Positions 34,043 to 42,849 of a DNA stretch of 64,000 nucleotides are shown piece after piece (position 1 is the first letter of the stretch; every line of letters begins with the position of its first letter). This stretch comes from Aquilutibacter rugosus. GTDB taxonomy: Bacteria > Pseudomonadota > Gammaproteobacteria > Xanthomonadales > Xanthomonadaceae. The notes under the pieces were generated by a model, which worked only from the letters and a program-made list of their open reading frames with translations, ran no database searches and had not been told where the DNA came from. Position numbers and translations under genes: made by a program. The stretch covers positions 558,001 through 622,000 of the forward strand of contig NZ_JAZHBO010000001.1 of NCBI RefSeq assembly GCF_036541335.1, in the 5' to 3' direction.

Positions 34043-34300
34043 GGAAGGGTCCTTTGGTAAGCTCTATACACTCTTGTGTATAAATCAAAACGGTAGTGGT
34101 AGTAGTGTGCCTAAAAACCGTTGGAAACCATGCATAACTATTTGATTTACAACGATTTTCTGGCAAGGATAACTCTGGTAAAACAGGGTTGAAGCCTTGG
34201 GTACAACTTGTGGAAAACTTTGCCGCTTGATTGGTGACCTTGAGTTATCCACAGGTTGTCACCAATTGCTGCACATCTTGTGCCCGCGTCCGTACACAGC
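34043..34300. other. putative chromosomal replication origin (oriC) between dnaA and dnaN
   Basis: This 258-base spacer holds three sequences that fit the DnaA-box consensus TTWTNCACA: 34075-34083 (minus, TTATACACA), 34209-34217 (minus, TTTTCCACA) and 34245-34253 (plus, TTATCCACA). Weaker sites are near 34131-34138 and 34168-34175. The middle (about 34111-34160) is AT-rich and could be the unwinding element. dnaA, dnaN and three parS sites flank it. Neither the dnaA upstream region nor the rpmH upstream region shows comparable boxes. The call is inference from these signals; GC skew has not been computed. Confidence 0.75.
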
Positions 34301-35683
34301 TTATTCGGACAATTTGCGGATCAATTTCTCCCAGTCCTGATGCACCTTGCCGTCGGTCCGGATCTTTTCCTGGATGCGACGGCAGGCGTGCAACACCGTG
34401 GTATGGTCGCGCCCGCTAAAGGCATCGCCAATTCCCGGCAAACTTTCGTCAGTCAGTTCCTTGGCGAGCGCCATGGCCATATGCCGTGGCAATACCACAG
34501 TAGCGCGTCGTCCCGGTCCCAACAGATCTTTGATCTGCAAGCCGTAATAGTCTGCCACGACTTTGATGATGTTAGGAATCGAAAGCGACTGGCGCTGCGA
34601 CTGGAACAGGTGCTTGAGCGTTTCCTGCGCAAACTCGACCGTAATCGCCTGGCCGGTGAAATTAGCGTTGGCAATCAGGGTATTGAGGGCGCCTTCGAGC
34701 TCACGCACGTTGGACTGGATGCGTTTGGCCAGCAGCATGGCCACGTCATCGGGGATGAAATGGCCGCGATCCATCGCTTTGCGGGCCACGATATTGGCGC
34801 GGGTCTCAAAATCCGGCGGATCGACTGCCACCGCATGACCCGACGCCAGCCGCGATTTGAGTCGCGAATGCAGCCCGTCGACCTCTTTCGGGTACCGGTC
34901 GCAGGTCAAAATCAGCTGTTTCTGACCGTCAAATAAGGTGTTGAACGTGTAGAAGAACTCCTCTTGCGTGGCTTCACCACGCGCCAGGAACTGCACGTCA
35001 TCGACCAGCAGACAGTCGATTTGCCGGAATTGGCGCTTGAATTCTTCCTGCCTCTGGTTCAGTACGGCGCGGCGGAACCCGTTGAGGTACTGCTGCGAGC
35101 TCAGGTACAGAACGCGCGCCTTGGGGTTGCGGCGTTTGATCTCGTTGCCGGCCGCAAACATCAGGTGGGTCTTACCCACACCGGTGCCGCCGAACAGTAA
35201 CAGCGGGTTGTTGGTGCGTTGACCGGGATTCTCGGCAGCCTGCAGAGCAGCGGCGCGCGCCATCATGTTGCTGCGGCCTTCGACAAAGTTGTCAAAGGTG
35301 AACTGACTGTCCATGTAGCCGTGAAAATCGCCGGCGAGCTCATCGTCACCGTTGCTTTCGGACGGGTCAAACAAGGTCGAAGGGCCAGTCACGCGGGTCG
35401 GCGCACTGCCCACAGCAGCAGAAGTGGCCGGCAATAGCGGTTTGCTGGAGGGCAGGGAGCCCACTTCGAGCTGGACATCCTCGACTTGCATGAAATGACG
35501 GACCAGCTCGCGAATGCGCGGCAGAAAATCGCTGCGAACCTGCTCGAGCGCGTACGCATTGGGTGCCAGCAGCACGAAGGCATCGCCACGCATCAACGGC
35601 TGCAGCGAGGCGACGTACATCTGCACGTCTCCAATGGGATATTCGGCCTCAAGCCGTTCCAAGCAGCGCTGCCAAGCGTCCAT
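34301..35683 (-). CDS. dnaA: chromosomal replication initiator DnaA
   Basis: DnaA opens the origin and loads the helicase. The 460 residues show domain I (1 to about 75, MDAWQRCLERLEAE), a variable linker (about 76-125), the AAA+ domain with Walker A GGTGVGKT (165-172), Walker B LLVDDVQFLA and the Arg-finger region, and domain IV with the box-recognition motif GRDHTTVLHACRRI. I chose ATG 35681-35683 because family members begin MDAW; a TTG one codon upstream is also possible. Its neighbour upstream is divergent folE, not rpmH as in most relatives. Confidence 0.98.
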   Translation of the reverse strand: MDAWQRCLERLEAEYPIGDVQMYVASLQPLMRGDAFVLLAPNAYALEQVRSDFLPRIRELVRHFMQVEDVQLEVGSLPSSKPLLPATSAAVGSAPTRVTGPSTLFDPSESNGDDELAGDFHGYMDSQFTFDNFVEGRSNMMARAAALQAAENPGQRTNNPLLLFGGTGVGKTHLMFAAGNEIKRRNPKARVLYLSSQQYLNGFRRAVLNQRQEEFKRQFRQIDCLLVDDVQFLARGEATQEEFFYTFNTLFDGQKQLILTCDRYPKEVDGLHSRLKSRLASGHAVAVDPPDFETRANIVARKAMDRGHFIPDDVAMLLAKRIQSNVRELEGALNTLIANANFTGQAITVEFAQETLKHLFQSQRQSLSIPNIIKVVADYYGLQIKDLLGPGRRATVVLPRHMAMALAKELTDESLPGIGDAFSGRDHTTVLHACRRIQEKIRTDGKVHQDWEKLIRKLSE

Positions 35684-35818
35684 CAAACCCGTCGATTCAC
35701 CCTAATACCAGACCGAATAGACTAACACCCCAGCCCGTTTGCCGCCGATCAAAATGTCATCGTCACGGGTGCAACCCGCTAAACTATGACTCTATCCGTA
35801 GTTCCTTAGAGATTCTTC

Positions 35819-36415
35819 ATGAGCGATGCGCCCGTCAATTCCAAGCCCACGCGCGATCAGGCCGAGGCGGCCGTCCGCACCCTACTGAGCTGGGCCGGTG
35901 ACGATCCGAGCCGCGAGGGCCTCATTGACACCCCAAAACGCGTGGTCAAGGCCTACGAAGAATGGTTTGCCGGTTACCTCATGGATCCCTCCGAGTACCT
36001 CAAGCGCACCTTCGAAGAGGTCGAGGGCTACGACGAGATGATCGTGCTGCGTGACATCCCCTACGAGTCGCATTGCGAGCACCATCTCGCGCCGATTATC
36101 GGCAAGGCCCATATCGGTTACCTGCCCAACGGCCGCGTGGTTGGCATTAGCAAGCTCGCCCGCGTGCTCGAGGCCTACGCCAAGCGCCTGCAGGTCCAGG
36201 AAAAAATGACCTCGCAAATTGCGCACGTGATCCAGGAAGTGCTGCAACCGCTGGGCGTCGGCGTCGTGATCGAAGGCTCGCACGAATGCATGACCACCCG
36301 TGGCGTGCACAAACGCGGCGTCGGCATGATCACCTCGACCCTGCTCGGCCAGTTCCGCGACGATCCGCACACCCGCGCTGAATTCCTGCAGTTTGTCGGT
36401 GTTGACCGGCGCTAA
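35819..36415 (+). CDS. folE: GTP cyclohydrolase I (type IA)
   Basis: Converts GTP to dihydroneopterin triphosphate, the first step of folate and pterin synthesis. The 198 residues carry the zinc ligands Cys86 and His89 (HCEHH) and Cys157 (HECMTTRG), with the VGISKLARV block. All zinc cysteines are present, so this is the zinc-dependent type rather than the FolE2 replacement. It diverges from dnaA across 135 bases. The pterin made here could feed phenylalanine hydroxylase (phhA at 17928), though the genes are far apart. The MFS gene follows 56 bases later. Confidence 0.96.
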   Translation: MSDAPVNSKPTRDQAEAAVRTLLSWAGDDPSREGLIDTPKRVVKAYEEWFAGYLMDPSEYLKRTFEEVEGYDEMIVLRDIPYESHCEHHLAPIIGKAHIGYLPNGRVVGISKLARVLEAYAKRLQVQEKMTSQIAHVIQEVLQPLGVGVVIEGSHECMTTRGVHKRGVGMITSTLLGQFRDDPHTRAEFLQFVGVDRR

Positions 36416-36471
36416 CCGCTAAGCGCCGGCGCGCCCCAGCGCGGCCCTCTGCCCCCCCGGGACCTTTTCCG

Positions 36472-37719
36472 ATGACTGCCCTGTCACCCATCACCGGTTC
36501 GCGCCGGCAGGCCGCGCTGATCTTTATCTTCATCACCGTACTGATTGACGTCATTGCGTTTGGCGTCATCATTCCGGTGCTGCCACAGTTGATTAAGGAT
36601 TTTGTCGGCGGCAGTGATGCCACCGCCTCGCACTGGATTGGCATTTTCGGCACGCTGTTTGCCGCCATCCAGTTCGTCAGTGCACCGATTCAGGGCGCAC
36701 TGTCCGATCGCTACGGGCGTCGCCCGGTGATTCTGCTGTCCTGCCTGGGACTGGGACTCGACTTCATCCTGATGGCGCTGGCCCCCAATCTGACGTGGTT
36801 GCTGGTGGGTCGCTGTATTTCGGCAGTGACTTCCGCTTCGTTCACTACAGCCAATGCGTATATTGCCGATGTGACCGAGCCCGAGCAGCGCGCCAAGTCG
36901 TTCGGCATGATCGGCGCGGCCTTCGGAATCGGATTTATCCTGGGCCCGGCCATTGGCGGCACCTTGGGCGCACACAATCTGCACTGGCCGTTCTGGTTTG
37001 CGGCCGGTCTGGCTCTCCTCAACGGGCTTTACGGCCTGTTTATACTGCCCGAATCGCTGGCGCCGGAGCATCGCAGCAAGAACATTCAATGGGGCAAGGC
37101 CAATCCGATCGGCTCGTTCGCACTGTTAGGACAATATCGGGCGATCTGGCCCCTGGCCGCGATCATCCTGATCGCCAATTTGGCCCACTACATTTATCCG
37201 ACCATCTTCGTGCTGTATGCCGACTATCGTTACGGCTGGGGTCCGCAGCAAGTCGCAGCGGTATTAGTCGCCGTTGGTGTCTCCAGTGTGGTGGTCAACG
37301 GTTTTGCCGTCGGCAGAATCACGCGTCGTCTCGGCGAACGACGGGCCATGGTGCTGGGTCTGACTGCCGGTGCGCTGGGATTTGCGCTCTACGGGCTGGC
37401 TACTCAGGGCTGGATTTTCTGGCTGGGGATTCCGATCAGTGCGCTGTGGGCGCTCAGTGGTCCGGCGGCGCAGGCCATCATTACTCGCAGCGTCGGCAAG
37501 GACGTGCAGGGCCGTATTCAGGGCTCGCTGTCGTCGCTGGTATCGCTTGCCGGCATTGGCGGACCTTTGCTGTTCTCGGGCGTCTTTAGTGCCTTTATCA
37601 GCCAAGACGTGGCGACTCCGATGCCGGGAGCGCCCTGGTATCTGGCGGCCATCTTGCTGGCGGTAGCGGTGCTGATCGCCGTGCAATACGCCCGGGTGGA
37701 GCCGTCGTCGGCCGATTAA
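36472..37719 (+). CDS. TetA-like MFS transporter (DHA1/TCR family)
   Basis: A 415-residue drug:proton antiporter-type protein with 12 predicted membrane helices. Motif A is clear in GALSDRYGRRPVIL, and the motif C-like segment is GAAFGIGFILGPAIGG. It resembles the TCR/Tet group of the major facilitator family, but the substrate cannot be read from sequence and no tetR-type regulator is adjacent. It lies downstream of folE, perhaps in the same transcript. Its stop overlaps that of the convergent YdcH-like gene by four bases (37716-37719). Confidence 0.88.
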   Translation: MTALSPITGSRRQAALIFIFITVLIDVIAFGVIIPVLPQLIKDFVGGSDATASHWIGIFGTLFAAIQFVSAPIQGALSDRYGRRPVILLSCLGLGLDFILMALAPNLTWLLVGRCISAVTSASFTTANAYIADVTEPEQRAKSFGMIGAAFGIGFILGPAIGGTLGAHNLHWPFWFAAGLALLNGLYGLFILPESLAPEHRSKNIQWGKANPIGSFALLGQYRAIWPLAAIILIANLAHYIYPTIFVLYADYRYGWGPQQVAAVLVAVGVSSVVVNGFAVGRITRRLGERRAMVLGLTAGALGFALYGLATQGWIFWLGIPISALWALSGPAAQAIITRSVGKDVQGRIQGSLSSLVSLAGIGGPLLFSGVFSAFISQDVATPMPGAPWYLAAILLAVAVLIAVQYARVEPSSAD

Positions 37720-37922
37720 GCGGGTTCGTCGGGAATCAGTTCCGACTCGAGCCGGGTAATGGCGTCTTTTAGCTGCAGCTTGCGCTTTTTCAGGCGTGTG
37801 ATGGCCAGCTCGTCGCGGCGGACAGAGGCCTGCAACGATCCGATCGCCGCATCCAGATCGCGGTGTTCCTGGCGCAGCTGAACCAGCCACATTGCCGCTT
37901 TGCTCGAGTCGAGGTCATCCAT
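37716..37922 (-). CDS. YdcH-family (DUF465) small coiled-coil protein
   Basis: A 68-residue, highly charged helical protein (LVQLRQEHRDLDAAIGSLQ ... LKKRKLQLKDAITRLE) that matches the DUF465/YdcH pattern: a conserved His in an L-x-x-EHRxLD segment, then a Lys/Arg-rich KKRKLQLKDxI motif. These proteins are common in proteobacteria and have no established function. The start ATG lies 26 bases from the ttcA start on the opposite strand, so the two promoters must overlap. Confidence 0.85.
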   Translation of the reverse strand: MDDLDSSKAAMWLVQLRQEHRDLDAAIGSLQASVRRDELAITRLKKRKLQLKDAITRLESELIPDEPA

Positions 37923-37947
37923 GCGGCCAGCTTATAATGTCGGGCTG

Positions 37948-38862
37948 ATGACTACAAATCTCCCCATGCATCCGGCCGCCGATCCCGCCGTGCTGCCGTT
38001 GGCCGCGCCCGTGCTCCGTTCGCGCAAGCACGCGCACGAGCAGCAACGGCTGGCCAAGCGCTTGCGCCACCAGGTGGGCCGAGCCATCGCCGACTTCAAC
38101 ATGATCGAAGAGGGCGATCGGGTCATGGTCTGTCTGTCGGGCGGCAAAGACAGTTACACGATGCTCGACATCCTGCTGCAGCTTCAGCAAAAGGCGCCGG
38201 TGAACTTTGAGATCCTGGCGGTCAACCTGGATCAGAAGCAGCCCGATTTCCCGGAACACATTCTGCCTGAGTATCTGCAGGCGATCGGCGTGCCCTTCCA
38301 CATCATTGAGCAGGATACGTACTCGGTTGTGACGCGCGTGGTGCCCGAGGGCAAGACGATGTGCTCGCTGTGTTCGCGTCTGCGTCGTGGTGCGTTGTAC
38401 ACCTACGCCGAGGAACATGGCTACAACAAGATTGCATTGGGTCATCATCGCGATGACTTGCTGGCCACGTTCTTCCTCAATCTGTTCCATCACGCCAAGA
38501 TCAGCGGCATGCCGCCCAAGCTGCAAAGCGACAACGGCAAGCACATCGTGATTCGTCCGCTGGCCTATGTGCAGGAAAGCGACATCGTCGAGTACGCGAC
38601 GGCTAAAGCCTTCCCGATCATTCCGTGCAACTTGTGCGGCTCGCAGGAAAATCTGCAACGCAAGCAAGTGGGTTTGATGCTCAAGCAGTGGGAGCGTGAG
38701 CATCCGGGGCGTCTCGAGTCCATGGCGAACGCGCTGGGCGACATCCGGCCTTCGCAATTGTCCGATCCGTCGCTGTTTGATTTCCGTTCGTTAGGTTCTT
38801 CGTTGCCGGCCGAAGGCAACACCGTCAGCAATTGGCTCGGCAGCGAGCGGAACCCTTCGTAA
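37948..38862 (+). CDS. ttcA: tRNA 2-thiocytidine(32) synthetase TtcA
   Basis: Thiolates cytidine 32 in certain tRNAs using ATP and an iron-sulfur cluster. The 304 residues have the PP-loop SGGKDS (64-69), Cys139-x-x-Cys142 (CSLC) and a second Cys pair 227/230 (CNLCG); the first pair and one further Cys hold the [4Fe-4S] cluster in the E. coli enzyme. The N-terminal 25 residues are an Ala/Pro-rich extension. ATG 37948 is chosen; an ATG at 37966 is also possible. It stands between divergent ydcH and co-directional rdgC. Confidence 0.94.
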   Translation: MTTNLPMHPAADPAVLPLAAPVLRSRKHAHEQQRLAKRLRHQVGRAIADFNMIEEGDRVMVCLSGGKDSYTMLDILLQLQQKAPVNFEILAVNLDQKQPDFPEHILPEYLQAIGVPFHIIEQDTYSVVTRVVPEGKTMCSLCSRLRRGALYTYAEEHGYNKIALGHHRDDLLATFFLNLFHHAKISGMPPKLQSDNGKHIVIRPLAYVQESDIVEYATAKAFPIIPCNLCGSQENLQRKQVGLMLKQWEREHPGRLESMANALGDIRPSQLSDPSLFDFRSLGSSLPAEGNTVSNWLGSERNPS

Positions 38863-38920
38863 TTTCATTTGCATTGATTGCGGTTCGCGACGACGCGTGC
38901 CGTTAGAGAGTTATTGATCC

Positions 38921-39823
38921 ATGTTGTTTAAGAACGCTACGTTTTTTCTGTTTTCTCCGACCTTGGAATGGAGCCATTTCGATGAGCAGCTGCAGGACTG
39001 CGAACTCAAGCCGGTGCAAGGTCTCGAACTGGTATCGCGCGGATTCGTGTCGCCCTATGGCGAAGACTCCGAAGTACTGAAGATGGAACAGGGTCCGGTG
39101 CTGGCAGTACATAGCGCACAACAGGAACGCTTGCTGCCCGGTGCTGTCGTCAACGAAGCGCTGCAGAAGAAACTGCGTGAGATCGAAAAGGCCGATGGCC
39201 GTCGTCCCGGTTCCAAGAAGCGCGCGCAGATCAAGAGCGACTTGATTCTCGAGATGCTGCCCAAGGCCTTCATTAAATCCGCACGCACCACCGCGATCCT
39301 GGACACGGCCAAAGGTTGGATTGCCGTTGATACGGCATCGCGCAAGCAAGCGGAAAATGTTGTCAGCGAAATTCGTCGGGCCATGAGTTCGTTCCCGGCC
39401 TTGCCGTTGAATGCCGAACAGTCGCCGCGTCAGATCCTGACTTCGTGGCTGATGGGTGGTGACATGCCCGAGGGCCTGGTGCTCGGGCTCGAGGCCGAAC
39501 TGCAGGATCCGGCCGAGCAGGGCGCCACGATCAAAGTGGCCCGCATGGATCTGGCCAGCGAAGAACTGCGGCAACATATCGAAGCCGGTTTCCAGGTCGT
39601 GCGACTGGCGCTGATCTATAACGATCGCGTCGGTCTGACCTTTGGCGACGATCTGGTCGTGCGCAAGATCAAACTGCTCGAGGCCGCAACTGAAAATCTG
39701 GATACCGGTGATGCCGACGATGCCCGCGCCGAACGCGATGCATTGCTGGCCCTGATGCATGGCGAGTTGGCCGAGCTGTTCCGGGTGCTCGCAGCTGAAT
39801 TCCGGTTTACCCCGGTGCAATGA
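38921..39823 (+). CDS. rdgC: recombination-associated protein RdgC
   Basis: RdgC forms a ring-shaped dimer around DNA and limits RecA access. The 300 residues match the family from the first segment (MLFKNATFFLF) through LVSRGFVSPYGEDSEVL and the KSDLILEMLPKAFIKSARTTAILD block; the typical length is about 300. It overlaps the downstream YgjP-like gene by an ATGA (39820-39823), suggesting translational coupling. Confidence 0.94.
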   Translation: MLFKNATFFLFSPTLEWSHFDEQLQDCELKPVQGLELVSRGFVSPYGEDSEVLKMEQGPVLAVHSAQQERLLPGAVVNEALQKKLREIEKADGRRPGSKKRAQIKSDLILEMLPKAFIKSARTTAILDTAKGWIAVDTASRKQAENVVSEIRRAMSSFPALPLNAEQSPRQILTSWLMGGDMPEGLVLGLEAELQDPAEQGATIKVARMDLASEELRQHIEAGFQVVRLALIYNDRVGLTFGDDLVVRKIKLLEAATENLDTGDADDARAERDALLALMHGELAELFRVLAAEFRFTPVQ

Positions 39824-40659
39824 CACTGACCGAGCGCCTACGGCAGTTGTTGTCGGCGGCGCCCGCTACGCCTTCGGACGCGGAGTGGACGCATCTCGAA
39901 GGCGATCATCTGCAGTTGCGTCACGGTGACGAGTTCATTCCGGTGCGCTTGCGTCGTGAACCGCGCGCTCGTGCAGCGCGCTGCAAGTTTCGCGGCCACG
40001 GTTTTACCGTGAGCCTGCCACCGCGCCAATACAAAGCCCCCGCATCGGTCCTGCATGAGTTCACACCGTGGATCCGCGAGCAATGGGGACGTTTAATTGC
40101 GCACGCCGTGCCGTTGCCGCAAGTGCAGATCACGTCAGCGGTGCCGCTATGGGGCGAGTCCGTACCGCTGGAGTGGCAACACGGACGCTCACTCGTTCTA
40201 CAACTGCGCGAAGGCCGCATCATCGCGCAGGCTCCGCCGGCTGCTGTCGCAACGCATCGGTTTGGCGCGGCACTGCGACAGTTCTACGAAGCACAGGCTC
40301 GCACGCGCGCACATGTCGCTCTGCAAACTTGGGGCGAGGGGATGCCGCGATTGCCTTCGCGACTTGTGTTTAAAAATGTGGACAGTCTGTGGGGCTCGAT
40401 GTCATCGACGGGATCCATGACCTTGGAACGTTCGCTCGCGTTAGCGCCCGATTACGTCTTTGATTATCTGGTGGTGCATGAGCTGTGCCATCTGCTGCAC
40501 ATGGCGCACGACCGTGCGTTCTGGCATGAGGTGGGTTTGCGTCTACCCGACTATCGCCGTGCGGAACAATGGTTGAGCAACAATGGCCCCTTGTTGCGAC
40601 TCAATGCAGCGCGACTGATGACTCCGCAACTTTATTTGGCCGCTACCGACCGCCGTTAG
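39820..40659 (+). CDS. YgjP-like metallopeptidase (DUF45/M48-related)
   Basis: A 279-residue predicted zinc protease. The zinc motif is HELCHLLH (His220, Glu221, His224) with a third ligand probably at His230 (MAHDRAFW), the pattern of the YgjP/DUF45 family. The N-terminal half is an RNA-like or beta-rich domain with many Arg residues (RREPRARAARCKFRGHG). Conserved NVDSLWGSMSSTG lies just before the zinc site, a family hallmark. It is coupled to rdgC by overlap and converges on the hydrolase gene, with stops overlapping at 40656-40659. Cellular role unknown. Confidence 0.85.
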   Translation: MTLTERLRQLLSAAPATPSDAEWTHLEGDHLQLRHGDEFIPVRLRREPRARAARCKFRGHGFTVSLPPRQYKAPASVLHEFTPWIREQWGRLIAHAVPLPQVQITSAVPLWGESVPLEWQHGRSLVLQLREGRIIAQAPPAAVATHRFGAALRQFYEAQARTRAHVALQTWGEGMPRLPSRLVFKNVDSLWGSMSSTGSMTLERSLALAPDYVFDYLVVHELCHLLHMAHDRAFWHEVGLRLPDYRRAEQWLSNNGPLLRLNAARLMTPQLYLAATDRR

Positions 40660-41519
40660 TTGGCGGCACGCTCAAGAAATTCGGCAACCAGCGGACCGAT
40701 CGTGTCCGGGTCTTCCATGTGCAGATGGTGCGTCCCGTCAACGATGTGCAGACCGGCGCTCTGCAGTTGCGTCACACGATGGCGGCGCATGGCATCGGGA
40801 AAATAAGACTGCGGCGGATCGGCCAGAATCACGCGAGTGGGGCAAGCAATACCGCGGATCAGATCGAGTGCCTGCGGCTCCGTCAGACGAAACGCGGTGG
40901 GTTGCGTCAATCGCTGATCCGAGGACCACACAAAGCCGTCTTCAAACGCATCCACGCCGCGCTCTACCAGTAGACGTGCGACCGGCTCGCTCAGGTGATT
41001 CACTTGCATGCGCAGCGCGATGGCCTCGTCCAGAGACTGAAACACCCGCAACGGCCGACGCGGACGGGCCGCGGCTTCGAGCGCTTCGCGAAAGCGTTCG
41101 GCGGTTTGCTCGGCCGGATGCGTCAGTGCGCCCAGTGCTTCAATCGCAACAAAGCGATCAACGCGCGAAGGCACCGCCGCCGCGATCAGACTGCACACGA
41201 CCGAGCCGAGCGAGTGACCCAGCAGACTGAAACGGTGCCAGCCCAAGGCATCGACTACAGCAAGACCGCAACGCGTTAAGGTCAGCGCGGTGTAATCGGA
41301 CGAGATCGGCAGATGATCACTTTCACCATGACCGATCTGATCAATGGCAACCAGTTCGCACTGTTCCAGCCATGGTGCCACCGGCAAAAAACTGGCGCTG
41401 TTGTCCAGCCAGCCATGCAAGGCCAGCACGCGCGGAGCGGTGGCCGAGGGTGCTTCGAAACGCCAACCACGAATGTGACCGAACACAGTCTGCACTTCGA
41501 AGCGTTGGCGCTCACGCAT
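40656..41519 (-). CDS. alpha/beta hydrolase
   Basis: A 287-residue alpha/beta hydrolase with oxyanion motif LHGWLDN (34-40), nucleophile elbow GHSLGS (Ser103) and catalytic His in DGTHHLHMED near the C-terminus. It resembles the esterase/epoxide hydrolase-like proteins of the MhpC group, but substrate is unknown. The start ATG 41517-41519 lies inside the end of hemH (eight-base overlap), so it is probably coupled to hemH. A longer frame upstream runs over hemH and lacks similarity. Confidence 0.85.
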   Translation of the reverse strand: MRERQRFEVQTVFGHIRGWRFEAPSATAPRVLALHGWLDNSASFLPVAPWLEQCELVAIDQIGHGESDHLPISSDYTALTLTRCGLAVVDALGWHRFSLLGHSLGSVVCSLIAAAVPSRVDRFVAIEALGALTHPAEQTAERFREALEAAARPRRPLRVFQSLDEAIALRMQVNHLSEPVARLLVERGVDAFEDGFVWSSDQRLTQPTAFRLTEPQALDLIRGIACPTRVILADPPQSYFPDAMRRHRVTQLQSAGLHIVDGTHHLHMEDPDTIGPLVAEFLERAAN

Positions 41520-42471
41520 GTCGATCAACCCAATTCGCCAGCGCGGCGGCATGTTCCGGAGCGCCGTTGAGGCAGGGAATAACGCGCGCGCGACCACCGG
41601 CAGCCTGCACCTTGGCGGCAACACCGATCTGCAGTTCCTCGAGCGTCTCCAGACAATCGACGGCAAAACCGGGAGTCACGATATCAATCGTGCGCGTGCC
41701 CTCGAGCGTGAGCTGCACGGCAGTGGATTGCGTGTCGGGCAAAAGCCACGGCTCCCGTCCGAACCGTGACTGGTGAGTCAGAGTCCAGTCCTCTAGCGTC
41801 AAGCCCAGTCGGCGCGCAATTTCAGCAGCGGCGAAGGCATTTTGCTCGGGGTACGGATCGCCGGCGTCGGCCAGACGTTGCGGGATTCCGTGGAACGAAA
41901 ACAGCAGATGCTCGCCGCGGCCATGTTGCTCCCAGCTGCGACGAATGCTGTCAGCGACCGCGTCGAGCCAGGCCGGATGCGCAAAATAGGGCGGAACGAC
42001 GTTTGCACCGGGGGCAACGGCATCGACCACATCCTGCACCGAGGCGACTGTAGTGATCGAGTATTGCGGATACAGCGGCAAGACACGGACGTCCTTGACG
42101 CCGGCGGCAACCCAGGCGCGCAGCGTGGCCGCCATGTCCGGATTGCCGTAGCGCATTGCAGCAGCAACCTCCCAGTCGGGCCGGAGTTCGCCGAGCCGGG
42201 CGGCCAGTGCGGCCGTCTCCACAGCCAGCGGCGAGCCTTGCGCAGTCCAGATCTCGCGGTATTTGCGCGACACCGGGCCGCTGCGCAACGGCAGGATCAC
42301 CAGATTGAGGATCGGCAGCCACTTCCAGCGCGGCAAGTCGACGACGCGCTCATCCGACAGAAATTGCCGGAGATAGCGCCGTACCGCCGTGGGCGTGGGC
42401 GCATCGGGCGTGCCGAGATTGACCAGAAGGACGTGCGGCTTGCCGGCAGCGGGAGCAATATATGAATTCAT
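41512..42471 (-). CDS. hemH: ferrochelatase
   Basis: Inserts ferrous iron into protoporphyrin IX, the last step of heme b synthesis. The 319 residues open with VLLVNLGTPDAPT, contain the catalytic His in FSFHGIPQR, the HQSRFGREPWLLPDT segment, and the C-terminal VTPGFAVDCLETLEEL with its acidic ligand. Length fits bacterial membrane-associated ferrochelatases. It diverges from tatA across 64 bases. Heme supply and the nearby c-type cytochrome and Tat system serve related export and respiratory functions, though no operon links them. Confidence 0.96.
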   Translation of the reverse strand: MNSYIAPAAGKPHVLLVNLGTPDAPTPTAVRRYLRQFLSDERVVDLPRWKWLPILNLVILPLRSGPVSRKYREIWTAQGSPLAVETAALAARLGELRPDWEVAAAMRYGNPDMAATLRAWVAAGVKDVRVLPLYPQYSITTVASVQDVVDAVAPGANVVPPYFAHPAWLDAVADSIRRSWEQHGRGEHLLFSFHGIPQRLADAGDPYPEQNAFAAAEIARRLGLTLEDWTLTHQSRFGREPWLLPDTQSTAVQLTLEGTRTIDIVTPGFAVDCLETLEELQIGVAAKVQAAGGRARVIPCLNGAPEHAAALANWVDRHA

Positions 42472-42535
42472 AGGGCGTCCCTATTTTGCGCTATTCTTAA
42501 GGACTATCCAAACGGTTTCGGTGGCCTGACAAATC

Positions 42536-42787
42536 ATGGGCAGTTTTAGCATTTGGCATTGGTTGGTCGTGTTGGCGATCGTGGTGATCGTGTTCGGCAC
42601 CAAGCGTCTGCGCAACGTCGGCCAGGATCTGGGCGAGGCCGTTAAGGGCTTCAAGCAAGGCATGCGCGATGAAGATCCTAACGCTCCGCGTCCCCCGCTC
42701 GAGCATCGTCCCAACGCGGACACCCAAGACAGCACGGCGGACACCACCCGCACCGGCACCGACTCCAACGGCGATCGGACGCCTTAA
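42536..42787 (+). CDS. tatA: Sec-independent protein translocase TatA
   Basis: An 83-residue membrane protein that forms the Tat export pore. One N-terminal helix (about 6-20, LVVLAIVVIVFG), the Phe-Gly hinge (FGTKRLRNVGQDLG) and an amphipathic helix (KGFKQGM) are followed by a Pro/Thr/Asp-rich hydrophilic tail. It is the first of tatA-tatB-tatC. The ribosome site is weak. The FG-x-x-x-L pattern and short length separate it from TatB. Confidence 0.95.
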   Translation: MGSFSIWHWLVVLAIVVIVFGTKRLRNVGQDLGEAVKGFKQGMRDEDPNAPRPPLEHRPNADTQDSTADTTRTGTDSNGDRTP

Positions 42788-42849
42788 TCCAACCGATGTG
42801 CGGCGGCGCTCTGAGTGGCCGTCGTTCGGACCGGATGGAACCTTGACCC

